Assembly (NCBI GenBank): GCA_965183835.1
Contig: CBCYME010000023.1
Coordinates: 124,001 to 188,000 of the forward strand
Direction of reading: 5' to 3'
DNA: 64,000 bases
From: OMPR01 sp965183835
GTDB lineage: Bacteria > Pseudomonadota > Alphaproteobacteria > Rhodobacterales > Rhodobacteraceae
The translations under genes were made by a program, and so were the position numbers. Position 1 is the first letter of the stretch. Every line of letters starts with the position of its first letter. The notes under the pieces were generated by a model. The model did not search any database and had not been told where the DNA came from. It saw only the letters and a program-made list of their open reading frames with translations. Below, piece after piece: positions 34,492-43,121 of this stretch.

Positions 34492-35172
34492 ATGCGCACC
34501 TTCATTTGCCTTTTTGCTAGCGGACTAATGGCCCTGTTCCTTGGGGTCCAATCCTTTGCTGGCGAAATGCGCGTAGGATTTCACACTCAATGCCCTGTTG
34601 GCACCCACCAATGCGGGGCACGCGGATGTTGCGCCCTGAGTGAGCGCTGTTCTTGGGATGGATATTGCATCCCGCTTGGGAGCACCTATTGCGGCGGCGG
34701 GCGCTCTTGCCCGGTTGGTCAGTTCTGCACCGACGGGGGCACGCGGTGTGAGGCGCACGGGGCGAGCAAATGCACCAGCGGCCTTGTGTGCCCACCCGGA
34801 ACGAAATGCTCTGCCACCGGGGCCTGCATCCCAAAGGCCCGCACCGATTGTCGGAATGGCTCCGCTTGCCCCGTCGGAATAACCTGCCTGCCCACCGGAG
34901 GCTGTACCAGACCGGGTGAGTTCTTATGCGAAACCGGATCGCAATGCCGTCCCGGTTTCAAATGCTCGCTAATCCGCGGGTGCGTCCCACAAAATGCTGT
35001 GGATTGCGGATTTGGAAAATGGTGCAAACCCGGTCAGCTGTGCCTGCAGGATGGGGTATGTTCCTCGATTGGGGCGACACGTTGTCCGGGCGGCACCCTT
35101 TGCGAATTGGGGTTCACCTGTCAATCTGACGGAACATGTCTTCCAACACCGCCCAAACAAGAGGGTGATTAA
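34492..35172 (+). CDS. secreted cysteine-rich protein of seven tandem 26-residue repeats
   Basis: 226 residues with a signal peptide (MRTFICLFASGLMALFLGVQ...FAG). From Cys 41 the mature protein is seven repeats with the spacing C-x5-C-x5-C-x5-C-x7, starting at Cys 41, 67, 94, 120, 146, 172 and 198; the second is one residue longer. Repeats share the pattern C..G..CPPGTKC...G.C. Four Cys per unit suggests two disulfides each, an EGF- or granulin-like rod, but no family is recognised. It probably acts outside the cytoplasm. Start ATG 34492 is preferred; ATG 34468 would add eight residues. Confidence 0.8.
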   Translation: MRTFICLFASGLMALFLGVQSFAGEMRVGFHTQCPVGTHQCGARGCCALSERCSWDGYCIPLGSTYCGGGRSCPVGQFCTDGGTRCEAHGASKCTSGLVCPPGTKCSATGACIPKARTDCRNGSACPVGITCLPTGGCTRPGEFLCETGSQCRPGFKCSLIRGCVPQNAVDCGFGKWCKPGQLCLQDGVCSSIGATRCPGGTLCELGFTCQSDGTCLPTPPKQEGD

Positions 35173-35187
35173 CCCTGCCACAACATA

Positions 35188-35216
35188 TTGCCCCTTTGGC
35201 GGGACCTTTCTATAAG
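35188..35216 (+). promoter_or_regulatory. sigma70-type promoter for the pyrB operon
   Basis: TTGCCC (35188-35193), a 17-bp spacer, then TATAAG (35211-35216), 29 bp before the pyrB ATG. Spacing is ideal and the predicted start near 35223 leaves a leader of about 23 bases, too short for a PyrR-type attenuator. Confidence 0.7.
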
Positions 35217-35245
35217 CGGGAAAATTGTCAGATCGGAGCTGCGCC

Positions 35246-36184
35246 ATGAGTTTTGCCCACCGTCACCTTCTTGGCATCGAGCATCTTTCCCCCAGCGATA
35301 TTACTGCCATTCTGGATCTGGCGGAAACCTATGTCGATCTGAACCGACAATCGACCAAGCATGCCGATGTTCTTTCAGGCATGACCCAGATAAATATGTT
35401 CTTCGAAAACTCCACCCGGACACAGGCATCTTTCGAGTTGGCGGGCAAGCGGCTGGGCGCGGATGTGATGAACATGGCGATGCAGGCCAGTTCGATCAAA
35501 AAGGGCGAAACCCTGATCGACACCGCAATGACGCTGAACGCCATGCACCCGGATCTGCTGGTGGTGCGTCACCCCCATTCGGGCGCGGTGGATCTGTTGG
35601 CGCAAAAAGTGAACTGCGCCGTGTTGAACGCGGGCGACGGAAAACACGAGCACCCGACTCAGGCATTGCTTGATGCGCTTACCATTCGTCGGGCAAAGGG
35701 ACGCCTGCACCGGCTGAACATCGCGATTTGTGGCGATGTTGCCCACTCTCGCGTGGCCCGGTCAAATCTGATCCTTTTGGGCAAGATGGAAAACCGTATC
35801 CGATTGGTTGGCCCGCCCACTTTGGTACCCAGCCAATTCGCTGAGTTCGGGGCTGAAATTTATGATGACATGCACGAAGGCCTGAAAGACGTCGATGTGG
35901 TGATGATGCTGCGCCTGCAAAAAGAACGGATGGATGGTGGCTTCATCCCCTCCGAGCGTGAATATTACCATCGCTACGGCCTGGATGCGGCAAAACTTTC
36001 GCTCGCCAAACCCGATGCGATTGTCATGCACCCCGGCCCGATGAACCGGGGCGTTGAAATCGACGGCCAGCTTGCCGATGACATCAACCGCTCGGTCATT
36101 CAGGAACAGGTTGAAATGGGTGTCGCCGTGCGTATGGCCGCGATGGAGCTGCTGGCACGCAATCATCGGGTTCAGCATGACTGA
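35246..36184 (+). CDS. pyrB: aspartate carbamoyltransferase, catalytic chain
   Basis: 312 residues. Carbamoyl-phosphate-binding FFENSTRTQASFELAGKRLGA, the HPTQALLDALTI segment and MHPGPMNRG define the enzyme, which commits carbamoyl phosphate to pyrimidines. Start at 35246 gives the standard MSFAHRHLLGI. There is no pyrI regulatory chain; instead an inactive dihydroorotase lies downstream in the same operon, as in Pseudomonas-type ATCases. It overlaps the next gene by 8 bases. Confidence 0.96.
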   Translation: MSFAHRHLLGIEHLSPSDITAILDLAETYVDLNRQSTKHADVLSGMTQINMFFENSTRTQASFELAGKRLGADVMNMAMQASSIKKGETLIDTAMTLNAMHPDLLVVRHPHSGAVDLLAQKVNCAVLNAGDGKHEHPTQALLDALTIRRAKGRLHRLNIAICGDVAHSRVARSNLILLGKMENRIRLVGPPTLVPSQFAEFGAEIYDDMHEGLKDVDVVMMLRLQKERMDGGFIPSEREYYHRYGLDAAKLSLAKPDAIVMHPGPMNRGVEIDGQLADDINRSVIQEQVEMGVAVRMAAMELLARNHRVQHD

Positions 36185-36704
36185 TCCGCTGACGATTGCG
36201 GCGGGTGAACACGCGATTTTGCGTTTGTTTTCGCTGGATATGCGACCAGAAGAGGCGCGGTTCTTGCGTGAACCCGGTGCTGCAGCTCAAATTCTACGTG
36301 TCACCGACCTGAACCCTGATCACATCGAGATCTTCCCCCTCTCTGATTTAGAGAACTTGGGACTCGTTGGTTATCTGACCGAAGGGTGCGGCCTGTCACG
36401 TGATCAATTGGACATTGCCAAACTGGACGCCCTCACAGGATGGGTCATGCTCTTGCGCAGCAAAGCCTTTAACGGCCGATCCATGCAGCTGCACCCCAAT
36501 CCAAACGTTACACTGGTCGGCGTCTACCCCGAAGACGGCACAGATTGGGCCGCGCACCCCATCCCCACCAAAAGCGCCCAACCTTATTCAGCGCCACGAA
36601 AATCACCACGCCAAGTCCGATCAGACGCCCGGCGCATCGGATTCGGCCTGTTTGTGGTGATCATGACGCTAATCGTCCTAACAGTATTAAAGGTGGTCCT
36701 ATGA
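36177..36704 (+). CDS. hypothetical protein with C-terminal membrane anchor, in the pyrB operon
   Basis: 175 residues. About 140 soluble residues (AGEHAILRLFSLDMRPEEARFLRE ... HIEIFPLSDLENLGLVGYLTEG) are followed by a basic linker and one C-terminal transmembrane helix (IGFGLFVVIMTLIVLTVLKVVL), the layout of a tail-anchored protein. No named family recognised. It starts inside the last codons of pyrB and ends in an ATGA overlap with the next gene, so it is translationally coupled at both ends. Confidence 0.78.
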   Translation: MTDPLTIAAGEHAILRLFSLDMRPEEARFLREPGAAAQILRVTDLNPDHIEIFPLSDLENLGLVGYLTEGCGLSRDQLDIAKLDALTGWVMLLRSKAFNGRSMQLHPNPNVTLVGVYPEDGTDWAAHPIPTKSAQPYSAPRKSPRQVRSDARRIGFGLFVVIMTLIVLTVLKVVL

Positions 36705-37079
36705 CTCGCTTCACCGCAGACCGTGCCGCCTACATCCGATCCCACACGTGGCTCGCAGCCCTAGGGATGGGCGGGGCGATGGCTATTCTTTGGATCGTAG
36801 GCAATCCATATGTCTGGACCGGCGCGCCCGCAGGACCTGGCCGCGATCGCGATCCGCGGCTGGTATCTTGCCAGTGAAGAGCTGTCGGCCGAGTGGAACA
36901 TCCAAAATGGCGCCCTCACGGGCCCCGGCCCACGCACGATACAACTGTCACAAATCGAAGCGGTCAAAACCATCGGCAGTTTTGTACAGATCATCACCAG
37001 ATCCGGGGATAAGCACCTGATAAAGTATCAAGCAGATCCCACCGCAACCAAAACCGCCATCGAACGGGCCTGCGGATGA
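36701..37079 (+). pseudogene. frameshifted small membrane/PH-like gene
   Basis: From ATG 36701 the frame gives a transmembrane segment (LAALGMGGAMAILWIVGNPYVWTG) and stops at 36877. From about 36810 the next frame carries an intact continuation (LAAIAIRGWYLASEELSAEWN ... FVQIITRSGDKHLIKYQ) to a stop at 37079. Both ends sit in ATGA overlaps with neighbours, so one gene of about 125 residues is expected with a +1 shift near 36820-36850. Cause may be a mutation, a sequencing error or, less likely, programmed frameshifting. The C-terminal half resembles a bacterial PH domain. Confidence 0.65.
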
Positions 37080-37537
37080 CCATGTCAACGCAACACTGGT
37101 GGCAGGATCAGCTAAACCCGACTGAGAAAGTACTCTGGCAAGGGCAGCCCACGCGGCAGTTGATCCCCCCAAGGTTCGCAGTGTTTTACGGGATTTCGCT
37201 AACCTGCCTCCTTGCTGTCTGTCTGGCTAGCCCCTGGATCGTGGACAACCCGACAGATTTCTGGACATTGGCGGCGGCCGCATTGAGTATTCCAGTGTTT
37301 TTGTGGGTAGACCAACGCGCCCGAGCGCAGCGCGTCTATGTCGTAACCTCACACTATATCTGGGAATTCAATCGGATTATGAAATCCAAACACCTACCCA
37401 TTGACCGGTTTCTGCAGTTCCACCAGACCCAGTATGGCATATCCTTTGATCGTCATCCGTTTTTCTCGCTCACTCATCTGTCCAATCCGGACGCCGCATT
37501 TCAAGCCCTGAAACAGGCGCAGGAGGCATCGCAATGA
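37076..37537 (+). CDS. small membrane protein with bacterial PH-like domain
   Basis: 153 residues. Two transmembrane helices (about 34-55 and 63-80: FYGISLTCLLAVCLASPWIV, FWTLAAAALSIPVFLWV), then a soluble part whose YVVTSHYIWEFNR ... LPIDRFLQFHQTQYGISF pattern matches bacterial PH (bPH2-type) domains. Starts in the ATGA overlap with the frameshifted gene and ends in one with the pseudo-dihydroorotase. Likely a membrane-bound partner of its neighbour; function unknown. Confidence 0.8.
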   Translation: MTMSTQHWWQDQLNPTEKVLWQGQPTRQLIPPRFAVFYGISLTCLLAVCLASPWIVDNPTDFWTLAAAALSIPVFLWVDQRARAQRVYVVTSHYIWEFNRIMKSKHLPIDRFLQFHQTQYGISFDRHPFFSLTHLSNPDAAFQALKQAQEASQ

Positions 37538-38817
37538 CCGCTATTACCACCCTCTTTACCAACGCTCGCCTGATTGACCCAGAGGCAGGAACAGACAGGG
37601 CTGGCTGGCTGCTCGTCATTGACGGCTCGATCATTGAGCAGGGACAGGGGACCGCCCCAAAGGCAAATCAGACCGTGGACTGTGACGGCAAGTGTCTGGC
37701 CCCCGGCATCGTCGATATTGGCGTCAAGGTTTGCGAACCCGGTGAGCGGCACAAAGAAAGTTATAAATCTGCGGGCGCCGCTGCGGCTGCCGGTGGCGTT
37801 ACGACGATGGTCACGCGCCCAGATACCACCCCTACCATCGACAACCCTGAAACGCTGGAATTCGTGACCCGTCGCGCCCAAGCCGAAGCACCGGTAAACG
37901 TTCTGCCCATGGCGGCGTTGACCAAAGGGCGCGAAGGCAGCGAGATGACCGAAATCGGGTTCCTGATGGATGCAGGCGCAGTGGCCTTTACCGATTGCGA
38001 TCACGTTGTCAGCAACACCAAGGTATTCACACGCGCGCTGACCTACGCTCGGTCCTGTGGCGCACTGGTTATGGCCCATCCTCAAGAACCGATCCTGAGT
38101 TTGGGTGCCGCAGCGACCAGTGGCAAATTTGCTGCCCTGCGCGGGCTTCCTGCTGTCTCACCGATGGCCGAACGCATGGGGTTGGATCGTGATATCGCGC
38201 TGCTGGAAATGACCGGCGCCCGTTACCACGCCGACCAAATCACAACGGCCCGTGCCTTGCCTGCCTTGGAACGCGCCAAAAACAACGGGCTCGACATTAC
38301 CGCTGGGACATCGATTCATCACCTGACATTGAATGAGCTGGACGTGTCCGACTATCGCACCTTTTTCAAAGTCAAACCGCCACTTCGATCCGAAGACGAC
38401 CGACAGGCCGTGATCGAGGCAGTGCGTACAGGCCTGATAGACACGATTAGTTCGATGCATACCCCGCAAGACGAAGAAAGCAAGCGCCTGCCGTTTGAAG
38501 AGGCCGCCGCCGGTGCAGTTGCGATGGAGACATTGCTGCCTGCTGCACTCCGCCTGTACCACTCTGACCAATTGGACCTGCCCACGCTGTTCCGGGCCAT
38601 GTCGCTGAACCCTGCAAAACGCCTTGGTCTGTCGAGCGGCCGATTGTCCGCCGGGGCCCCGGCTGATCTGGTTTTGTTTGATCCAGACGTGCCCTTTATC
38701 CTGGACCGCACCACCCTAAAATCCAAATCGCAGAACACACCGTTTGATGGTCAGCGAATGCAAGGTAGAGTGCAGGTAACATATGTTGCCGGACATGAAA
38801 TCTATCGGAGAGCCTGA
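37534..38817 (+). CDS. dihydroorotase homologue without catalytic metal site (PyrC'-type)
   Basis: 427 residues of the class I dihydroorotase fold. The metal-binding D-x-H-x-H-x-R reads D61-I-G-V-K-V-C, so both His and the Arg are lost; the late catalytic Asp of the DHAPH motif is Met 308 (SSMHTPQ). IHHLTLNE keeps its His. The protein cannot be an active enzyme by this reading. In Pseudomonas an inactive dihydroorotase (PyrC') holds the aspartate carbamoyltransferase together; the same role is inferred here from linkage to pyrB. A working pyrC must lie elsewhere. Confidence 0.9.
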   Translation: MTAITTLFTNARLIDPEAGTDRAGWLLVIDGSIIEQGQGTAPKANQTVDCDGKCLAPGIVDIGVKVCEPGERHKESYKSAGAAAAAGGVTTMVTRPDTTPTIDNPETLEFVTRRAQAEAPVNVLPMAALTKGREGSEMTEIGFLMDAGAVAFTDCDHVVSNTKVFTRALTYARSCGALVMAHPQEPILSLGAAATSGKFAALRGLPAVSPMAERMGLDRDIALLEMTGARYHADQITTARALPALERAKNNGLDITAGTSIHHLTLNELDVSDYRTFFKVKPPLRSEDDRQAVIEAVRTGLIDTISSMHTPQDEESKRLPFEEAAAGAVAMETLLPAALRLYHSDQLDLPTLFRAMSLNPAKRLGLSSGRLSAGAPADLVLFDPDVPFILDRTTLKSKSQNTPFDGQRMQGRVQVTYVAGHEIYRRA

Positions 38818-39425
38818 TGCCGCCTTTTGACTCAACAACTGCCCAACTGATCCTGTGGGCCGTCATCGGCTATGGTCTGGGGTCTATCCCATTTGGCATG
38901 ATCCTTGCCAAGGTCATGGGGCTTGGCAATCTGCGCGATATCGGGTCGGGCAATATCGGCGCAACCAACGTCTTACGCACCGGCAATAAATCAGCGGCTG
39001 CACTGACACTGTTGTTTGATGGTGGCAAAGGCGCAATGGCCGTCTTGCTTGCCCGCGCCTTCGCTGGCGAAGATGCTGTTCAGATTGCCGCGTTGGCTGC
39101 ATTTGTAGGTCATTGCTTCCCGGTTTGGCTGGGGTTCAAAGGCGGCAAAGGTGTGGCAACGTTCCTTGGCATTTGGTTGGCGCTTGCATGGCCTGTTGGC
39201 GTCGCGTGTTGCCTGACGTGGCTTGTTGGGGCCGCCCTGTCGCGTATTTCGTCGATGAGCGCTTTGTGTGCGGCGGCAGCCTCAACTCTTTGGGCCGTTG
39301 GCTTGGGCTATGGCACCAACCTGATCTTGGGGATTGTTTTGACGCTGCTGGTCTATTGGCGCCACAGCGCGAATATTTCGCGTATTCGGGCCGGAACCGA
39401 ACCCAAGATCGGAGCGAAAAGCTGA
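38817..39425 (+). CDS. plsY: acyl-phosphate:glycerol-3-phosphate acyltransferase
   Basis: 202 residues, polytopic. First acylation step of phospholipid synthesis. Family motifs: GSIPFGMILAK, IGSGNIGATNVLRTG, and FKGGKGVATFLG. Its start overlaps the stop of the pseudo-dihydroorotase by one base (TGATG), so it is the last gene of the pyrB operon. Confidence 0.95.
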   Translation: MPPFDSTTAQLILWAVIGYGLGSIPFGMILAKVMGLGNLRDIGSGNIGATNVLRTGNKSAAALTLLFDGGKGAMAVLLARAFAGEDAVQIAALAAFVGHCFPVWLGFKGGKGVATFLGIWLALAWPVGVACCLTWLVGAALSRISSMSALCAAAASTLWAVGLGYGTNLILGIVLTLLVYWRHSANISRIRAGTEPKIGAKS

Positions 39426-39487
39426 TTTTCCTCCGCGCCGGACACCCAGCGCGAGAGGTTATTTAAGGCAGGCAAATACGGCCCCGA

Positions 39488-40858
39488 TTAATAGCTGTAG
39501 TCGCCGTAGATCTTGCTCAGATCCCCGTTCCAATCACCATGATACCGCTCTAACAACTCGTCAGCGGGCACTTTTCCGCTATCCAAGCTGTCTTTCAGCG
39601 CGTTTAGGAAATGGGTTTCATCCGGAACCAATCCACCGGCACCTTCTTTCGCACGCGCCTTCAGGCCCGCTTCGGAAATCGCCACAACCTCGCGGGCGAG
39701 ATCATGCATTTTGATTTTGCCAACCTGCGCCTGCAGGGCCGTTTCACTAGCAGCCACCCGCAACCCTTCGCGGGTTTCGGCGTCCCAGCCTTTGACCAGA
39801 TCCCACGCGGCATCTAGCGAAGATTGATCATACATCAGCCCCACCCAGAACGCCGGCAAAGCACACAGGCGACGCCACGGTCCACCGTCAGCACCGCGCA
39901 TTTCCATGTACTTTTTGATCCGCGCCTCGGGAAAGGCTGTGGTCAAATGATCCGCCCAATCGCTGAGCGTTGGGGTTTCCCCCGGCAGCGCGGGCAGGTT
40001 CCCTTGCAGGAAGTCGCGGAACGACATGCCCAGCGCGTTAATATACTGACCGTCGCGGTAGACGAAATACATCGGCACATCGAGCGCATATTGAACATAG
40101 CGCTCAAAGCCAAACCCTTCTTCGAACACAAAGGGCAACATGCCTGTGCGCGCGTCGTCCAGATCTCGCCAGATCCGACTGCGCCAGCTTTTATGTCCGT
40201 TTGGCTTGCCTTCAAAGAACGGCGAATTGGCAAAAAGCGCCGTCGCAACAGGCTGCAAAGCCAAAGCAACGCGCAGTTTTTGCACCATGTCGGCCTCGGA
40301 GCCGAAATCGAGGTTCACCTGAACGGTACACGTCCGGCGCATCATGGAGCGGCCCATTGTGCCAACTTTTTCCATGTAATTGTTCATCAGCGTGTACCGG
40401 CCCTTGGGCATCAGTGGTACTTCGTCATGTTTCCAGATCGGTGCAGCGCCCAAACCGATAAAGCCAACGCCAATCTCATCAGCGATATCTTTGACCTCGC
40501 GCAGGTGGATGTTCACCTCGTCGCAGGTTTCGTGGATCGTTTCCAGCGGGGCGCCGGACAGTTCCAACGCGCCACCCGGTTCAAGCGAAACATTGGCCCC
40601 GTCTTTTTCCAATCCGATCAGATGCGCGCCTTCGCGCACTTCAGACCAACCGTGCCGGTCACGCAGACCTTCGAGAACCGCAACAATCGACCGTTTGCCT
40701 TCGAACGGCAGTGCCTTGTGCGTGTCTTTGCAATACCCGAACTTTTCGTGCTCGGTTCCGATGCGCCACTCTTCTTTTGGCTTACATCCATCGGCCAAAT
40801 ACTCGGCCAGTTGTTCATGGCGTTCAATCGGCCCACCGCCGGACTGAGGAATGGACAT
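39488..40858 (-). CDS. gshA: glutamate-cysteine ligase, plant/alphaproteobacterial type
   Basis: 456 residues. First step of glutathione synthesis. EEWRIGTEHEKFGY, SLEPGGALELSGAP and MRRTCTVQVNLDFGSE are typical of the plant-like GCS2 class rather than the E. coli enzyme. Start at 40858 is chosen because GGAG lies eight bases before it; 23 upstream residues of the longer frame are not family-like. Confidence 0.95.
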   Translation of the reverse strand: MSIPQSGGGPIERHEQLAEYLADGCKPKEEWRIGTEHEKFGYCKDTHKALPFEGKRSIVAVLEGLRDRHGWSEVREGAHLIGLEKDGANVSLEPGGALELSGAPLETIHETCDEVNIHLREVKDIADEIGVGFIGLGAAPIWKHDEVPLMPKGRYTLMNNYMEKVGTMGRSMMRRTCTVQVNLDFGSEADMVQKLRVALALQPVATALFANSPFFEGKPNGHKSWRSRIWRDLDDARTGMLPFVFEEGFGFERYVQYALDVPMYFVYRDGQYINALGMSFRDFLQGNLPALPGETPTLSDWADHLTTAFPEARIKKYMEMRGADGGPWRRLCALPAFWVGLMYDQSSLDAAWDLVKGWDAETREGLRVAASETALQAQVGKIKMHDLAREVVAISEAGLKARAKEGAGGLVPDETHFLNALKDSLDSGKVPADELLERYHGDWNGDLSKIYGDYSY

Positions 40859-41014
40859 GGGGCGCGCTCCGTCATTCGCTGCATGCATTATCTGCCGAGA
40901 AGTGGGCAGATTCATGCTGGGTGTCAATGGATGGTCGGCTCAAAGTCTGACCAGATTTTCACGCTTGCGTGTTCTTGCCCCTGTTGTCCATGGAAAAACG
41001 ATCCACCTGCATCT

Positions 41015-41545
41015 CTAGTGCAAGCGCATATGGGGCGGGCGTTCCACGGTATTTCGCTCCCAAATCACCACCGGAAGGCCCCCTGTTCCGGTCAATTCGG
41101 CAAGCATCCGTTGCGTTTGCAATCCGGGCAACGTAGAAAACACATCAAACAGATCATCCGCGCCTTCGGCCGTGATTGGAATATGCAGCGGCGGTTGACC
41201 GTGTTGATCCAGAATCCAATGAGCCGGCTTTGCTGTTGGGTCCAGCGTCAGCTTTTCCAGATTCTCGGTCGCGATCACGCCCCCAGTCAGTGGCCCGTAA
41301 TAGGTGATCTGGCGTTCATCAACCAAAACGATTCCGGGGCCGCCGCTGCCAGTGCGAAACCGGGCACGTTGTATCCCGACAACAACCACAATGCTCGCAA
41401 TCGCGACAACAGCCCAGCCAATACCACCCAGCAATCCGCCGGGGCCAGAGATCCAACTCAGCCCAAGCAGGGCCAATCCGACGCCAGCCAGAACCTCGCG
41501 CCAGCGCCATAATTCAGCTCGGGCTTCGGGGCGGATGAAACTCAT
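41015..41545 (-). CDS. conserved hypothetical membrane protein
   Basis: 176 residues, MSFIRPEARAELWRWREVLA and onward. Two predicted transmembrane helices (about 17-35 and 40-60) and a soluble C-terminal domain of about 110 residues (VDERQITYYGPLTGGVIATENLEKLTL ... DLFDVFSTLPGL). No named family recognised. The start is set by the ATGA overlap with the upstream GNAT gene. Confidence 0.78.
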   Translation of the reverse strand: MSFIRPEARAELWRWREVLAGVGLALLGLSWISGPGGLLGGIGWAVVAIASIVVVVGIQRARFRTGSGGPGIVLVDERQITYYGPLTGGVIATENLEKLTLDPTAKPAHWILDQHGQPPLHIPITAEGADDLFDVFSTLPGLQTQRMLAELTGTGGLPVVIWERNTVERPPHMRLH

Positions 41546-42387
41546 GAACGTATCTCCTGTGGTTGACCAAGCAACGCGATCCGGTACCAACCGACTTGTT
41601 CGAACCCGATCGCCTCATAGGCGCGTGCGGCCGGTCGATTATTGGCAAACAACACTGCTACTTTTGACCCGTTTCTTTCGGCGTCCTGCAACAGCCCTAA
41701 TGTCACCGCTCGCCCATACCCACGCCCCCGCATACCCGAGGGAACAAATACCCCCCCAACCTGCACATGATCAGACACGATGGCATTCAACGAGGCCATG
41801 GCAACAACTTGCCCCCCTTCCATCAAGAGACGCAGGCGTCCGGTTTCAAGGTCTGATTTTGCACGTCCCGGTGCAATTTTCTTGGCCTCGTCCGCACTGG
41901 CCTGATTTGTATCCGTCAGATACTGCGCAAACCAGCCCTCCAATAGGGGCACATCGCTCGGCTCCATAGGGCGACAGTCAACGGTTTGTGCCGACATTTG
42001 TGACAGCTCTAACCGGTACAGCGGCTCATCGTGGTTCAACCGAAATTCACCGTTGTCCAACCCCAAGGCTGCCAACATCGTTTCGACCTGCGCGGTTGGC
42101 CCTGTCATACCCAATACCGTAGACCCGGAAATCGCACTTGCAAACGCAGTGGCCGCGTCGCTGGTGAGGTCGGGCATTTGCACCATCAAGTATCCGCCTT
42201 TGGTCACGCCAAAGACACCAACAATGCCCTCGATCTCCCAAAGAAAGATCCGAGACGAATGCGGATGGTCGCTGAACCCAACACCCTGAGACGCGAGGTT
42301 GCTGCGTAAAAACATCGAACTGACAGCATGTTTTCCCAGAAACGCATCAATCGCAGCTGCATCACCTGGCATCGCCTCGCGGATCAT
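41542..42387 (-). CDS. GNAT-family N-acetyltransferase
   Basis: 281 residues. The C-terminal half holds the acetyl-CoA loop (GGVFVPSGMRGRGYGRAVTLGLLQDAE) and the ANNRPAARAYEAIGFEQVGWYRIALL end, as in GNAT proteins whose N-terminal half is a second, degenerate GNAT fold. Start at 42387 is set by the ATGA overlap with rsmE. Substrate unknown. Confidence 0.87.
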   Translation of the reverse strand: MIREAMPGDAAAIDAFLGKHAVSSMFLRSNLASQGVGFSDHPHSSRIFLWEIEGIVGVFGVTKGGYLMVQMPDLTSDAATAFASAISGSTVLGMTGPTAQVETMLAALGLDNGEFRLNHDEPLYRLELSQMSAQTVDCRPMEPSDVPLLEGWFAQYLTDTNQASADEAKKIAPGRAKSDLETGRLRLLMEGGQVVAMASLNAIVSDHVQVGGVFVPSGMRGRGYGRAVTLGLLQDAERNGSKVAVLFANNRPAARAYEAIGFEQVGWYRIALLGQPQEIRS

Positions 42388-43109
42388 CCCCAATCCCCCA
42401 AGGCCTGCTGCCAAACCGTCATGGCGGCCACTGCGGCGGTGTCAGCGCGTAGAATGCGGGGGCCAAGGCTGACGACATGGGCAAAGGGCTGCGCCCACAA
42501 ACGCTTGCGTTCAACGTCTGAGAACCCACCCTCGGGGCCGACCAGGATCGCCCAAGGCTGCCCCGGTGTGTGTTCTGCCAATCGTTTTGCAGCCCCAACT
42601 TCGGCTTCGTCGCAGAACATCAATTGCCGCCCGTCAGGCCATTGATCCAACACACGATCCAGCTTTTGCAGCGCCGCAACTTCGGGGACATAGGTGCCAC
42701 CGCATTGTTCGGCGGCCTCAACTGCGTGGGCCTGAAGCCGGTCCTGTCGAATGCGTTCCGAGTTAGTATATGCGGTTTGGATCGGCAAAATCCGCGCTGC
42801 CCCCATTTCGGCGGCCTTTTCGACGATGAAATCCGTTCGGGCCTTTTTGATCGGCGCAAACAATAGCCAAAGGTCCGGTGGCATCTGCAGCGGCTTGGTC
42901 TGTTCGACACACGCCAGTACACCACCCCGCTTGCCAGCCTCGGCCACATCGGCCAGCCATTCGCCATCCCGACCGTTGAACAGCAACACCTGCCCCCCCA
43001 CGGCCATCCGCATCACGCCAAAAAGGTAATGCGCCTGATCGCGATCCAAAGGAACCGATTGCCCATCCCCTAGCGGGTGCTCTACATACAGTCTGATCTT
43101 AGCACTCAT
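42384..43109 (-). CDS. rsmE: 16S rRNA (uracil-1498-N3)-methyltransferase
   Basis: 241 residues. SPOUT-class enzyme with the C-terminal trefoil-knot motifs ILVGPEGGFSDVER and VSLGPRILRADTAAVAAM. It heads the unit rsmE-GNAT-membrane protein, all joined by ATGA overlaps. It is divergent from ubiA, with only 12 bases between the start codons. Confidence 0.95.
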   Translation of the reverse strand: MSAKIRLYVEHPLGDGQSVPLDRDQAHYLFGVMRMAVGGQVLLFNGRDGEWLADVAEAGKRGGVLACVEQTKPLQMPPDLWLLFAPIKKARTDFIVEKAAEMGAARILPIQTAYTNSERIRQDRLQAHAVEAAEQCGGTYVPEVAALQKLDRVLDQWPDGRQLMFCDEAEVGAAKRLAEHTPGQPWAILVGPEGGFSDVERKRLWAQPFAHVVSLGPRILRADTAAVAAMTVWQQALGDWG

Positions 43110-43121
43110 GAAAGCCTACAT

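Noticed and set aside
39824..41512. 562-residue open frame opposite gshA and the membrane-protein gene
   Set aside because: It spans two real genes on the other strand and shows only antisense composition.
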